64,000 nt of DNA from NCBI RefSeq assembly GCF_050107595.1, contig NZ_JBNILH010000015.1, forward strand, positions 1 to 64,000, given 5' to 3'. A program made the position numbers and the translations under genes. Positions 33,109-43,220 of the stretch are shown here, in pieces. The stretch comes from Bacillus_AB infantis_C. GTDB lineage: Bacteria > Bacillota > Bacilli > Bacillales > Cytobacillaceae. A model generated the notes under the pieces. The model ran no database searches and had not been told where the DNA came from. It was given only the letters and a program-made list of their open reading frames with translations. How positions within the stretch are numbered: position 1 is the first letter of the stretch; each line of letters starts with the position of its first letter.

Positions 33109-35142
33109 AATCTTATCCAAAATAAACGCATAACATGCCGCAGTTTCTTTCAAGTGGTTGAAACGGCCTGAAGCACCGAAGTGGCCGGCACCCATGTTGG
33201 TCTTGAGGACAAGGGTGTTGTTATCCGTTTTCAAGGCTCTTAGTCGTGCAGCCCATTTGGCTGGTTCCCAGTATGCAACCCGCGGGTCGTTCAGACCGGT
33301 TGTGATATACATATGCGGATAGTTCTTGGCCTCTACATTGTCGTAAGGGCTATATGATTTCATATAAAAATAGTCTTCTTGATTTTCAGGATTGCCCCAT
33401 TCATCCCATTCCAGGGTGGTGAGGGGAATGGTTGCATCGAGCATGGTTGTGACAACATCGACGAACGGAACTGCCGGAACGGCCACCTGGAACAGATCAC
33501 CGGCCATATTGGCCACTGCGCCGACGAGCAAGCCGCCCGCACTGCCGCCGTAGGCTGCCATCTGACTTGAGGATGTGTAGCCTTGTTCAACAAGATACTT
33601 CCCGGCAGCAATGAAATCGGTGAACGTGTTCCGCTTGTTCTGCATCTTTCCATCCTCATACCAATTCCGTCCCATTTCGGAACCGCCGCGCACTTGTGCC
33701 GTGACATAGATGACCCCTTTTTCCAGCAGAGGCAGGCGATACGGATCAAAACGCGGGTCGCTGTTTGCTCCATATGATCCATAGGCATACAAAATTAATG
33801 GTGCAGGCCCATTGTCCAGCGTACCTTTCCGATAAACAACGCTCAGCGGGACTTGGACTCCATCCGCGGCAGTCGCCCACAGCTGCTCTTGCTGGAAGAG
33901 GGACGGATCATATTCCCCGCTGACAGGTGCAACTTGCAAAGAGTTCCTCTCGCCCGTTAGCAGATTCAGTCCGTATATGGTTTTTGGCGTAACCAAGGAC
34001 TCATATTGAAGAAGTGCCTCTGCTGTTTCATAGCTTTGGCCGGGTAAAATGGATACTGTATAGAGAGACTCATCCCATTCAATACGCTCCAGCTCACCAT
34101 CGCGCAATACCCAAATTTGCGTCAGCCCGTTCTCACGGCCAGAAAGAAGCAGCGCATCCCGAAACGGGTACATAGCTTGAAGATAGCGATTCTCGCTGTG
34201 TTCAACAACTTTTTCACGTGAAGAAAGGTCATCGGCCGGGCAGCGAAGCAGCTGAAAGTTTAACGCATCCTCATTGGTCAGAATAAGCAGGTTATCTTCC
34301 CAATGCTCGACACTGTATTCTATTCCCTCCCGACGCTCATCTATTAGCTGCAAAGGAGTCAACGGGGAAGAAGCATCCAACAGGCGAACCTCGCTCGTCG
34401 TCTTTGACCTGGAATGGGCAAAAATATATTTACCGCTTTGCGATTTAGACACATACAAAGAGAATGTTATGTCTTTCTCTTCATATAGCAGTTCATCACT
34501 GCTGTTTTCACTTCCCAGTCGGTGCCGCCACAGCTGGTAAGGCCGCTGACTTTCATCAACTGTTATGTAGAAAATATACTTTCCGCACTCACTCAACTCC
34601 ATGCTGCCATGGATAAAGACATCCGGAACTTTGTCCGGCAGCAGCTCACCTGTTTCCAAGTCCTTCACATAAATGGTATATCGGTCGGTGCCATCACGAT
34701 TCTCCAAATATGCCAGGCGGTTATGATCTGTGCTTATACGCTGCAGCGTTACACTTAAATAATCACCCTCAGCGGCTAACTTGTTCAGATCCAGTATCAC
34801 TTCCTCTTGTGCTTCCGTCAGCTGCTCGCGGTTTGCTGCTTTCTTGCGTGCATATATCGGATACTGCTTGTCTTTGTCCAGGAAAGAATAGTAGAAGTAC
34901 GGTCCATGCTGCACCGGCACCTTCACCTCTGAATCTGGAACACGGTCAACCATGCTTTGATAAAGCTGCTCGGTCTGCTCCTCCAATGGGCGCATGATTT
35001 CATCGTAATAACGATTTTCTTCCTCCAGGTAAGTAATGACCTCCGGATTGTTGCGGTCCCTCAGCCAATAATAGTCGTCCTCGCGCACATCCCCATGCAG
35101 GTTGTGCGGGTGGGGAATGCATTTTGCAATAGGTGGTTTCAT
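33100..35142 (-). CDS. S9 prolyl oligopeptidase family peptidase
   Basis: 680 aa. N-terminal seven-bladed propeller, then an alpha/beta hydrolase with nucleophile motif YGGSAGGLL, catalytic Asp in GLNDPRVAYWEP and His in MGAGHFGASG. Protease II/OpdB-like; cuts short peptides. ATG 35142 follows GAAAGGAGAATCCC. The frame stays open another 61 codons upstream, but that part is translated REP sequence and is not coding. Confidence 0.9.
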   Translation of the reverse strand: MKPPIAKCIPHPHNLHGDVREDDYYWLRDRNNPEVITYLEEENRYYDEIMRPLEEQTEQLYQSMVDRVPDSEVKVPVQHGPYFYYSFLDKDKQYPIYARKKAANREQLTEAQEEVILDLNKLAAEGDYLSVTLQRISTDHNRLAYLENRDGTDRYTIYVKDLETGELLPDKVPDVFIHGSMELSECGKYIFYITVDESQRPYQLWRHRLGSENSSDELLYEEKDITFSLYVSKSQSGKYIFAHSRSKTTSEVRLLDASSPLTPLQLIDERREGIEYSVEHWEDNLLILTNEDALNFQLLRCPADDLSSREKVVEHSENRYLQAMYPFRDALLLSGRENGLTQIWVLRDGELERIEWDESLYTVSILPGQSYETAEALLQYESLVTPKTIYGLNLLTGERNSLQVAPVSGEYDPSLFQQEQLWATAADGVQVPLSVVYRKGTLDNGPAPLILYAYGSYGANSDPRFDPYRLPLLEKGVIYVTAQVRGGSEMGRNWYEDGKMQNKRNTFTDFIAAGKYLVEQGYTSSSQMAAYGGSAGGLLVGAVANMAGDLFQVAVPAVPFVDVVTTMLDATIPLTTLEWDEWGNPENQEDYFYMKSYSPYDNVEAKNYPHMYITTGLNDPRVAYWEPAKWAARLRALKTDNNTLVLKTNMGAGHFGASGRFNHLKETAACYAFILDKIRP

Positions 35143-35215
35143 TGGGATTCTCCTTTCGTTGTTGGTAATAGTTTCGAGGTGGTGGGGGGGAAATCCTCTT
35201 TTTGAGTGGAGGGCT

Positions 35216-35280
35216 GGGCCAAGGGGACAGGTACCTTGGCTCTTTTTATGACTGGGCCACGGGGCCTGTCCCTGTGGCTC
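35216..35280. repeat. REP pair 12
   Basis: Pair upstream of the oligopeptidase start, reading open in the peptidase frame. Confidence 0.87.
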
Positions 35281-35340
35281 CGCTTCATCGGTTATAATAG
35301 AGAAAACGCTGCTTGTTTTGGCCAATCATAATTTAAGAAT

Positions 35341-35368
35341 GGGCCAGGGGACCTGTCCCCCTGGCTCA
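35341..35368. repeat. REP single arm 12b
   Basis: GGGCCAGGGGACCTGTCCCC..GGCTCA, lone second arm just before the pRiA4b-like gene. Confidence 0.85.
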
Positions 35369-35396
35369 CCACCAAATAGGAAAGGGGCGAAATTCA

Positions 35397-36128
35397 TTGA
35401 AATCATATATTCTAAGAATAGAATTAGAAGGGTCGAACCCGCTAATATGGAGAAAGGTCATTATGCCAGCGGGAGCAACGTATAAGAGGCTTCATGATGT
35501 CATTCAGAACGTAACCAATTTTCAGAGTGGGTACCCTGATGAAGGTTACCACCTTTTTGAGTTTGACCTGATTGAGGATCAGAGGATTGTTACAGATAAT
35601 GAAGAAGCTTATCTTGAGCATCAGCATTTTAAGAAGAACAAAGCCATGTATGAAGAGCGGCTGAAATCAATGCCAGTGGAAATGTTGGATTTTGAGAAGA
35701 ATTATCAGGAAAGATTGAAAATTGAAGTGCGCAAGCCTACCGGTTTAAAGATCGATGATTATCTGGAGACGTATAAGGAAATCAAATATTCCTATGATTT
35801 TGGTGATGGCTGGCGTTTCAACGTGAAGCTTGAGCAGACTGTAGATGACTACTACTTTGGTTTTCCAACCCTGCTTGATGGAGCAGAAACAGCACCTCCT
35901 GAAGATGTGGGCGGGATGCATGGATTCTATGAGTTTCTAGAGGCTTATCGGGATGAGAAGCATCCAGCACATGAGGATATGAAAGCCTGGGCCGAATCGG
36001 CGTATTTCCGGGAATATAACTCTGCCTCCATTAATAGAAGATTAAAAGGGCTTCATTATAAGAAGACTGAGTGGGCTAAGATTAACCACGAAAGATACGA
36101 GGTTATTGAGGATAAGTATAGGAAGTAA
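35397..36128 (+). CDS. Plasmid pRiA4b ORF-3-like protein
   Basis: 243 aa. Family marks: LRIELEGSNPLIWRKVIMPA, FQSGYPDEGYHLFEF and SYDFGDGWRFNVKLE near residue 140. A widespread family of unknown function frequent on plasmids and in accessory regions. TTG start after GGAAAGGGGCGAAATTCA. Confidence 0.88.
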   Translation: MKSYILRIELEGSNPLIWRKVIMPAGATYKRLHDVIQNVTNFQSGYPDEGYHLFEFDLIEDQRIVTDNEEAYLEHQHFKKNKAMYEERLKSMPVEMLDFEKNYQERLKIEVRKPTGLKIDDYLETYKEIKYSYDFGDGWRFNVKLEQTVDDYYFGFPTLLDGAETAPPEDVGGMHGFYEFLEAYRDEKHPAHEDMKAWAESAYFREYNSASINRRLKGLHYKKTEWAKINHERYEVIEDKYRK

Positions 36129-36137
36129 AACCAGGAA

Positions 36138-36204
36138 GAGCCAAGGGGACAGACCCCTTGGCTCTTTTTTCTAGACTGGGCCAAGGGACCTGACCCCCTG
36201 GCTC
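36138..36204. repeat. REP pair 13
   Basis: Complete pair between convergent genes. Its right end gives the TGA stop of the pectate lyase frame. Confidence 0.9.
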
Positions 36205-38803
36205 ATTTCTTAGCCTGACCCGGAGGCATCTGCTTCACAGGCACCTGCAAACTAGCTTCCAGCCCATTATATGAAACAAACACTCTCGTTTTCCCTTTCT
36301 TACCAGCCTTAATTGTCCCCCCTTCAACAGAAATAATAGACTCATCTTCACTCCTAAACACCAACCCAGATGTTATCACCTTTTTAGTGCCGTCAAAGTA
36401 GGTGCCTTTCACGATAAGTTGTGAAGATTCGCCTTCTCTTAACGAACCAGGGCCTTCAACAGTAATCGATACCGGATTCGCCGCCAAGGCTCCGACTGTT
36501 CTATTGTCTGTGCCTGCAGTGTTGAGCAAGCTCTCTGGTGCAGGGCGCAGGAAGTTGCCATAAAGAATGTTTCCATCTTCGTCTCTTGCAAATTTCTCGG
36601 GAACTTCTACACTGACAAAGTCTTTCGCAGTAATGGCGGTTCCTTTGCTGTTGATGGTTTGTGTTCCGTCATAAAAGAAATTTGTGTGGTCCTTGTTACC
36701 TGACACAAAGTCTTCCAGCGCACCGGATTTTGTGCGGAAGGAGAGGTTGTTTTTAAAAGTACCTTGTTCTTCCGATGAAAAGTACGGGTTGATTCTAAAG
36801 ATATAGTTGAAGCGCTTGTTATCAAAGGATGTATTATTTTCGACGATCATTTTTCCAGGGCTGAAGTTGTCTGTGAACCCGTCCATATTATTGTCGAATG
36901 CAAGGTTGTTCCGGAGGATATGGGCAACGGGCAGGCCTTCGCCGCCGACTTTAAAGCCGCTTCCGGAGGTGCCTTCCGTGTTGTAGCCACTGCTGAGCTT
37001 GCCATTGGAGTAGGATATATTTCCTTCGATTGTGACTGGCATATTGGCGCCCTCATTGGTTCGGTTGTACAGGTCCCAGCCGTCATCGATATTGTGGTGG
37101 GCAATATTGCCTCTGAACACATTGCCAACACCGACACCCAGTTTGGCTGCAAAGCCGTCTGCATTGATATCAGACGCATCGCGGTTATCATGCGATTCAC
37201 TGTTTAAAATTAAATTATGTTTTGGCCATAAGTCAGGGTTTGAGCCGCTGCCGCTGATATGGAACCCGGTGTCGCCGTTATAGTTGAAAAGCATTTGCTC
37301 AATGATATTATGATCCCCGCTGAGCCTCATGCCGGTCGAAGCCGATTTGGTAATCTGAATGCCAAAAATTCTCCAGTAGTCTGCATTCAATTGCAGAACA
37401 TTGCTCAGTTTTCCTTGGCCATCAATCACTACTTTTTCACCATTAAAAGCGGCCAATATTTTCATCTGATCCTTTGTCCCGCTATATGCCTTCTCAATCT
37501 TGACCACATTAGCAGGGGTATAGACGCCTTCACGCATAAAAATAGTCTCACCAGGGAGAACATACTTAATTGCTGTTTCCAGATCGATTGGATCCTCGAT
37601 CGTTCCTTTTGCTGAACTGCTTCCATCAGGGGAGACAAACAAACCTTTGCCGCTGTTGTAAATCTTCTTTGTCACTGTGATCTCTTTTGTAATCGGAGAC
37701 GTTGATGGACCTTCTGCAGGTGTATAGGTTACGCTGAATTTAGCTGTATCCTGCAGCAGTTTTGTATTGAAGGTGTAAGCTTCATTTGCTTGAACGGCAG
37801 CGCTGCTGACGACTTCCTCGCCACCTTTCTTTACAGTAACCGTTCCGTTATAATTGGCACGCACCTTCAGATCATAGTTTTCAGAACCGACCTGTTCTGC
37901 TTAAACGATATTCATTGATGGACTCGCAGGTGCAGGCTGTACTGGCTCTGACGGGACTGTATGGGCTTCGCTCACCGTCAGCTTAGCATTTTCAATCGTC
38001 ATTTTGGCATTTCTTGATGCATAAAACCCGACATACATATTGTCAGGATCGATCACCTGAACTAAATCAGCGCCTTTGACTCTTTGTTCAAACGTTTTCT
38101 CTTCACCTGTATGTGTAAAAGTGGTAGACATAATGAGTTCTGTATCTGTTCTTTCAAGCTTTACTTTTACCGGTGTCCCGATCGGAAGAGCGTATTTCGA
38201 ATCTGTTGTGAACCCTGAAGCCTTTAGCTGGCTTCCGAGATTGCCCCATGGATACTGGACCCCTGTCCGGTAGATGGGAGAAACACCGTGACGCATCATG
38301 CCGACGCCAAATATATTGGAAGCTGCCGGAACTTCTTCATAGCCCGGAATCATTGGATCCTGCCTGGCACCGCCAATGGCGTCACGCACCATAATCCCGG
38401 CACCTTCCTGGCCGCTCGGATTCGCGCCAGTTTCAGGCCCAAGCTGGTCGATCGTCATGTCTGCTTCCAGGACGAAATTATCAGTGTGAGGATTAAGCTT
38501 GGCATAGTAAAAGGTCAATCCATCGTGCCCGGGAGCAAGCTTACCGCCGCGGCTTTCCAATGTGATTTTTCCATCAATCGTGCCTGGATTTTCCGGCTCT
38601 GCATAGTTTGTGCCAACTTTCTCAGGCAGCACATTGGCTGAAAAATTTAGATCGGTTGATTGGCCAAAAGTGATGCTTTGCCAATTGAGGCTTGAAACAT
38701 CCGTAATTTCTTTCTTTTCTGCAGCAGATGCCATCGGAGCTGAAGCCGATACCATCAGCAAAGCAGCCAAGGAAACACTGCGTAATTTAGAAAGCGTTTT
38801 TAA
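36203..38803 (-). pseudogene. Broken secreted PL9-type pectate lyase
   Basis: A signal peptide (KTLSKLRSVSLAALLMVSA), a jelly-roll/DUF1349-like domain and a right-handed beta-helix lyase domain lie in one frame, split by a single in-frame TAA about 290 codons in (forward ~37901). The lyase part keeps PL9 features (SHDNRDASDINADGFAAK with the candidate catalytic Lys, HHNIDDGWDLYNRT) and ends with a Big-like domain. At the expected start, 9 nt after AAAAGGAG, the codon is TTA, so the start also seems lost. Re-initiation at GTG 37864 could give a leaderless fragment. Confidence 0.8.
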
Positions 38804-39066
38804 AAATATCCACTCCTTTTAAATCTCATAATGGTGCGCCAGGACTTGTAAATGGGACAGATTTTTTGAGTTTCATTGAGGCTGATCAAGCAGTACCCAT
38901 GGAAGAGTTCAAAAGCTATGTAGAGAGGCAGTCCTACTGTACATAAAATCACTCCATAAAGAAGAAAACAATCACCCTCCTCCTGATTCATAGGTCTATT
39001 CTATAGAAGAAAAAATTTAAAACAATTAAAAGATTTTAGATAATTGTTTGGGATATTTAGATATTT

Positions 39067-39148
39067 GGGCCGGGGGGTCTTTGAGCCAGGGGGTCAGACC
39101 CCTTGGCTCTTTATTGAGACTGAGCCAGGGGGTCAGACCCCCTGGCTC
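39067..39148. repeat. REP cluster 14
   Basis: Partial arm plus two GAGCCAGGGGGTCAGACCCC hairpins, about 100 bp before the RAYT gene. The spacer 38804-39066 shows no gene I can support. Confidence 0.88.
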
Positions 39149-39196
39149 TCCAATGCAGGAGTTTTTAACTCTGGGTCGAATAGATATGATGAATGA

Positions 39197-39235
39197 ACCA
39201 GGGACTGCGTGGCTGCATAGCCTGTCCCTGCAGCT
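39197..39235 (+). repeat. Atypical REP-like hairpin at the RAYT start
   Basis: CCAGGGACTG and CAGCCTGTCCCTG arms enclose a GC-rich loop, unlike the standard loops; about 20 bp before the RAYT ATG. Confidence 0.6.
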
Positions 39236-39253
39236 AAAGAATGGAGGTGCCAA

Positions 39254-40015
39254 ATGCCTAGACAGGCAAGGAAGAAGAGTATGACGGGCATATATCATGT
39301 GATGTTAAGGGGGATTAATAAGCAGACGATTTTTGAAGATGATGAAGATAGGCGGCGATTTATTTATACGGTACTGAGATATAAGAAGGAATATGATTTC
39401 GATCTTTTCGCCTACTGCCTTATGGATAACCACGTTCACCTGCTGCTGAAAGAAAAAGAAATAGCACTATCAGATATAATCAAAAACCTGAGCTCAAGCT
39501 ATGTTTATTGGTATAACACTAAATACGATCGCTGCGGCCACCTGTTCCAGGGCCGGTTCCGAAGTGAAAATGTTGAAACCACACCATATTTCCTCAAAGT
39601 ACTTCGCTACATTCACCAAAACCCTCTGAAAGCTGGTCTGGCCAGGACTGCATACTCCAGTAAATGGACCAGTATCCATGATTACACTTCTCCATCAAGC
39701 CCATTAAGCACCGCGGCTGTCCTTAAGCTATTCTCCAAAAACAAAGACGAATCCATAACCTTATTCAAAGAATACATGAATGCACTAAACCAAGATGAGT
39801 GCCTGGAAGATACTCCATCTTCGCGTAAAACAGATGAACAGCTGATCAGCTATATACGTGAAATCGGAATTCATAACACCAGTATGCTGCAGCAAATGAA
39901 CAAACCAAAGCGAAATACGATTTTAAAAGAGTTAAGAAAACTAGAAGGAGTCTCTGACAGGCAATTATCAAGAGTTACGGGGGTATCGAGAAGCGTAATT
40001 CAGCGGTTGGATTGA
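39254..40015 (+). CDS. REP-associated tyrosine transposase (RAYT)
   Basis: 253 aa Y1/HUH transposase of the IS200/IS605-related TnpA_REP group. HUH motif H60-V-H62 (MDNHVHLLLK), catalytic tyrosine Y119 in VLRYIHQNPLKAG, and the N-terminal PRQARKKSMTGIYHVMLRG hallmark. A C-terminal extension (about 190-253) ends in a helix-turn-helix (LSRVTGVSRSVIQRLD), as in Firmicute RAYTs. It cuts and joins single-stranded DNA at hairpins, so the surrounding REPs are its likely substrates (inference). All catalytic residues seem intact. ATG follows AATGGAGGTGCCAA. Confidence 0.92.
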   Translation: MPRQARKKSMTGIYHVMLRGINKQTIFEDDEDRRRFIYTVLRYKKEYDFDLFAYCLMDNHVHLLLKEKEIALSDIIKNLSSSYVYWYNTKYDRCGHLFQGRFRSENVETTPYFLKVLRYIHQNPLKAGLARTAYSSKWTSIHDYTSPSSPLSTAAVLKLFSKNKDESITLFKEYMNALNQDECLEDTPSSRKTDEQLISYIREIGIHNTSMLQQMNKPKRNTILKELRKLEGVSDRQLSRVTGVSRSVIQRLD

Positions 40016-40017
40016 GG

Positions 40018-40230
40018 CCGCAGGGCCAGGTCCCGTGGCTCATTTGGGGAAAGAGGGCCAGAGAACCTGCCCCCCGTGGCTTCCCGTGGCTCATTTGGAG
40101 AAAGTGGGCCAGGGGGTCTGACCCCGTGGCTCCTCTGCTAGGTGACCTGACCCCGTGGCTTCCCCGAAAAGTGGGCCAAGGAACCTGACCCCCCGGCCCA
40201 AAATGAGCGAAGGAACCTGCCCCTCCGGCC
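40018..40230. repeat. REP cluster 15 (six or more worn arms)
   Basis: The most degenerate REP stretch in the window. Arms differ in length and some are nested (CCCCCGTGGCTTCCCGTGGC). Confidence 0.82.
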
Positions 40231-40256
40231 ACACACCCAGCCCGCCAAATTCCCCT

Positions 40257-40285
40257 TTGATTTTTCCCAATCCTTGTCATATAAT
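40257..40285 (+). promoter_or_regulatory. Sigma-A promoter of yclN
   Basis: TTGATT, 17-nt spacer, TATAAT, followed 15 bp later by a Fur box. Confidence 0.6.
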
Positions 40286-40300
40286 AAAACTAACTAAGGA

Positions 40301-40315
40301 TGATAATCATTATCA
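40301..40315. promoter_or_regulatory. Fur box upstream of yclN
   Basis: TGATAATCATTATCA, a perfect 7-1-7 Bacillus Fur box just downstream of the -10 element, well placed to block transcription when iron is sufficient. Confidence 0.88.
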
Positions 40316-40360
40316 ACTGAAATGACTGTTAATAGAGACAGAGAATTAAGAGGATAAGCT

Positions 40361-41317
40361 ATGAAACTATGGGTTTTGACAATTGCAGCTTTGGTTTTGT
40401 CTGGTGTGTCGCTTTTTATTGGGGCGATTGATATCAGGGTCAGTGATTTGCTTGATTGGGAGTCGGATGAGGCGCAGATTTTCCTGATCAGCCGGGTGCC
40501 GCGGTTGATGGCGATTATTCTGGCTGGAGCGGGGATGAGTATTGCGGGCTTGATTATGCAGTCTCTGAGCCGGAATAAGTTTGTGTCGCCGACGACGGCC
40601 GGTACGCTGGATGCAGCGAAGCTGGGGATTTTGATTTCGATGCTGTTTTTTACGAATGTGACGTATACGCAGCAGGTGCTTTTCAGCTTTGCGTTTGCTT
40701 TGGCGGGGACATTTGTTTTCATGCAGATTCTCGACCGGGTGAAGTTTAAGGATGTTATTTTTGTGCCGCTGATCGGGATTATGTATGGGAATATTTTATC
40801 CTCGATCACGACGTTTTTTGCTTATGAGGCAGACCTTCTCCAGAATATTTCTTCCTGGCTGATGGGGAGCTTCACGTTAGTTATTTCAGGCCGTTATGAG
40901 CTTTTATACATAAGTGTTCCAGCGGTAATCCTGGCGTATATTTACGCGAATAAATTCACGGTGGCAGGCATGGGTGAGGATTTTGCGAAGAACCTGGGCC
41001 TGAGCTATAAGGTTGTGCTGAACCTGGGGCTGATCCTGGTTGCCATCATTTCTACAACTGTCGTGCTGACAGTCGGTGTCATTCCGTTCCTTGGCTTGAT
41101 TGTGCCGAATATCGTTTCGCTTTACCTGGGCGATAATCTGCGCAAGTCCATCCCGCATACCGCTTTATTGGGGATTGTTTTCCTGCTCATTTGCGACATC
41201 ATCGGGCGGATTGTGATCCATCCATACGAGATTCCGGTCAATGTAACAGTGGCAGTAATCGGCAGTGCGATCTTCTTAATTATGCTGTTTAGGGGGAGAG
41301 CATATGCGAAAAAATAG
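40361..41317 (+). CDS. yclN: Petrobactin-type siderophore ABC permease
   Basis: 318 aa FecCD-family permease with about nine transmembrane helices; SRVPRLMAIILAGAGMSIAG and VPFLGLIVPNIV-type segments are conserved. Gene order N-O-P-Q equals the B. subtilis petrobactin importer. Overlaps yclO by 14 bp, so translation is coupled. Confidence 0.9.
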   Translation: MKLWVLTIAALVLSGVSLFIGAIDIRVSDLLDWESDEAQIFLISRVPRLMAIILAGAGMSIAGLIMQSLSRNKFVSPTTAGTLDAAKLGILISMLFFTNVTYTQQVLFSFAFALAGTFVFMQILDRVKFKDVIFVPLIGIMYGNILSSITTFFAYEADLLQNISSWLMGSFTLVISGRYELLYISVPAVILAYIYANKFTVAGMGEDFAKNLGLSYKVVLNLGLILVAIISTTVVLTVGVIPFLGLIVPNIVSLYLGDNLRKSIPHTALLGIVFLLICDIIGRIVIHPYEIPVNVTVAVIGSAIFLIMLFRGRAYAKK

Positions 41318-42260
41318 TACGAAACTGATATTCCTTGCCGTACTGGCCATTATTAGTATATTATTCTATGCTTTTTACGATATAAAAGGCGGCTTTGACT
41401 ACGCCTTCCCAAGGCGGATGATTAAAATAGCAGCCATGGTGATAACAGGAACGGCGATTGCGTATTCGACGGTCGTGTTCCAGACCATTACCCATAACCG
41501 CATCCTGACGCCTTCGATGATGGGGCTTGGCTCCATGTATGAAGTGGTGCAGACCCTGATCTACTTTTTCGGCGGGTCGATGTCTGTCTGGGTGCTGAAT
41601 AAATATTTGAATTTCGGGACTGCGATTTTTGCGATGGTCTTGTTTGCGCTCCTGCTTTATCGCTTCTTATTCAGGGCTGATAAATATCCTATATATCTGC
41701 TTCTGTTAATCGGGATGATCATCGGGACGCTGCTCGGCAGCCTTGTGACCTTCTTGCAGGTTATCATCGATCCAGTCGAATATTTAAGTCTTCAAAGCCG
41801 CTTGTTTGCGACTTTTACCAATGTGAAATCTGATTTATTAATGATTGCAGCAGGCATCCTGCTTGCAGCGTTCATTTACGGGTTCCGCATCATGGGGCAG
41901 CTGGATGTGATGTCGCTTGGACGCGACAATGCGATGAATCTTGGGATCAACTATGACCGAATGGTGATGAATATTCTGATCCTGTCGTCCGTGCTGATTG
42001 CCACTTCGACCGCATTAGTGGGGCCGATTACGTTCTTTGGCCTGATTGTAGCCAATCTTTCATATCAATTTTTGGTGACCTATAAGCATTCTGTGCTAAT
42101 ACTGGGCGCCAGCCTGATCAGTGTCATTGCCCTGGTCGGCGGCCAGTTCCTTGTAGAGCATATCTTTGAACTGCGTACCACATTAAGTGTTATTATCAAC
42201 TTTGTCGGCGGCGTTTACTTCATTTACTTATTATTAAAAGAAAGTAGGTCAGCAGGATGA
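41304..42260 (+). CDS. yclO: Petrobactin-type siderophore ABC permease
   Basis: 318 aa second FecCD permease (RMIKIAAMVITGTAIAYSTV, VGPITFFGLIVANLSYQFL). Forms a heterodimer channel with YclN. Its end overlaps yclP by 4 bp (ATGA). Confidence 0.9.
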   Translation: MRKNSTKLIFLAVLAIISILFYAFYDIKGGFDYAFPRRMIKIAAMVITGTAIAYSTVVFQTITHNRILTPSMMGLGSMYEVVQTLIYFFGGSMSVWVLNKYLNFGTAIFAMVLFALLLYRFLFRADKYPIYLLLLIGMIIGTLLGSLVTFLQVIIDPVEYLSLQSRLFATFTNVKSDLLMIAAGILLAAFIYGFRIMGQLDVMSLGRDNAMNLGINYDRMVMNILILSSVLIATSTALVGPITFFGLIVANLSYQFLVTYKHSVLILGASLISVIALVGGQFLVEHIFELRTTLSVIINFVGGVYFIYLLLKESRSAG

Positions 42261-43024
42261 TAGAAATCAAAGGACTCACAAAGCATTTTGGCAAAAAGCC
42301 TGTTGTGGAAGATGTATCAGTGACAATTGAGCAGGGGACGATTACGTCGTTCATCGGGCCGAACGGTGCTGGTAAATCAACACTTCTTTCGATGGTAAGC
42401 CGTTTACTGGATTCAGACACAGGTGAAGTTCTGCTGGATAAAAATAATATTAAGAAATGGAAGTCAAATGGATTCGCCAGACGCGTTTCTATTTTAAAGC
42501 AGTCCAATTATATCAATGTCCGCTTGACCGTGCGTGAGCTGGTTTCGTTTGGCCGCTATCCGTATTCAAAAGGCCGTCTGACTGCCGAGGATGAAAAACT
42601 TGTGGAGCAGGCGCTTGAATATATGAATTTGCTGGAAATGCAGGATCAGTTTCTGGATGAACTGTCAGGCGGGCAGAAGCAGCGGGCGTTCATTGCCATG
42701 GTCATTGCACAGGATACGGATTATATTTTGCTGGATGAACCGCTGAATAACCTAGATATGAAGCACTCTGTTCAGATAATGAAAATTTTGCGCAGGCTTG
42801 TAGATGAGCTTGGCAAAACAGTTGTCATCGTGCTGCATGATATTAACTTTGCGTCTGTATATTCAGACCGCATTGTCGCCTTGAAAAATGGGAAGCTCGT
42901 GAAGAACGGCAAAACCAATGAGATTATCAATTCCGATGCATTGCGGGAGATTTATGATATGGACATACCTATTCAGGAGCAGAATGGGTGCCGTATTTGC
43001 GTTTATTTTAACTCTCATGCTTGA
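42257..43024 (+). CDS. yclP: Siderophore ABC transporter ATPase
   Basis: 255 aa. Walker A GPNGAGKST (34-42), signature LSGGQ (136-140), Walker B YILLDEP (156-162) and H-loop VLHDINFA. Drives uptake through YclNO. A strong terminator follows, and yclQ has its own Fur-controlled promoter. Confidence 0.92.
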   Translation: MIEIKGLTKHFGKKPVVEDVSVTIEQGTITSFIGPNGAGKSTLLSMVSRLLDSDTGEVLLDKNNIKKWKSNGFARRVSILKQSNYINVRLTVRELVSFGRYPYSKGRLTAEDEKLVEQALEYMNLLEMQDQFLDELSGGQKQRAFIAMVIAQDTDYILLDEPLNNLDMKHSVQIMKILRRLVDELGKTVVIVLHDINFASVYSDRIVALKNGKLVKNGKTNEIINSDALREIYDMDIPIQEQNGCRICVYFNSHA

Positions 43025-43033
43025 AAAAATTAT

Positions 43034-43088
43034 GAGCAATCCCTGCAAAATAGTCTACTAGAAGGCTATTTCGCAGGGATTGTCTTTT
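43034..43088 (+). terminator. Terminator after yclP
   Basis: GCAATCCCTGC / GCAGGGATTGT stem with AAATAG / CTATTT inner pairing, then eight T. Confidence 0.88.
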
Positions 43089-43150
43089 TTTTACAAAAAA
43101 TCAAAATTATTTATTAAACTAGTTGACTTTGAGATTTGGGGCATCTATAA

Positions 43151-43181
43151 TGAGAATTGTTATCAGTGATAATGATTATCA
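43151..43181. promoter_or_regulatory. Double Fur box upstream of yclQ
   Basis: TGAGAATTGTTATCA (43151-43165, imperfect) directly followed by TGATAATGATTATCA (43167-43181, perfect 7-1-7). Two tandem sites suggest tighter iron repression than at yclN. Confidence 0.88.
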
Positions 43182-43220
43182 TCATCAAATATCAAATACA
43201 TAGCAAGGGGAGAAAGACAG

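Larger units (their letters stand above)
39067..40230 (+). mobile_element. Candidate REPtron: RAYT gene flanked by REP clusters
   Basis: The only transposase in the window lies between a REP cluster, an atypical hairpin at 39197-39235 and a run of six or more REP arms after its stop. This matches the usual RAYT arrangement in which the gene is bordered by the REPs it can process. Confidence 0.65.
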
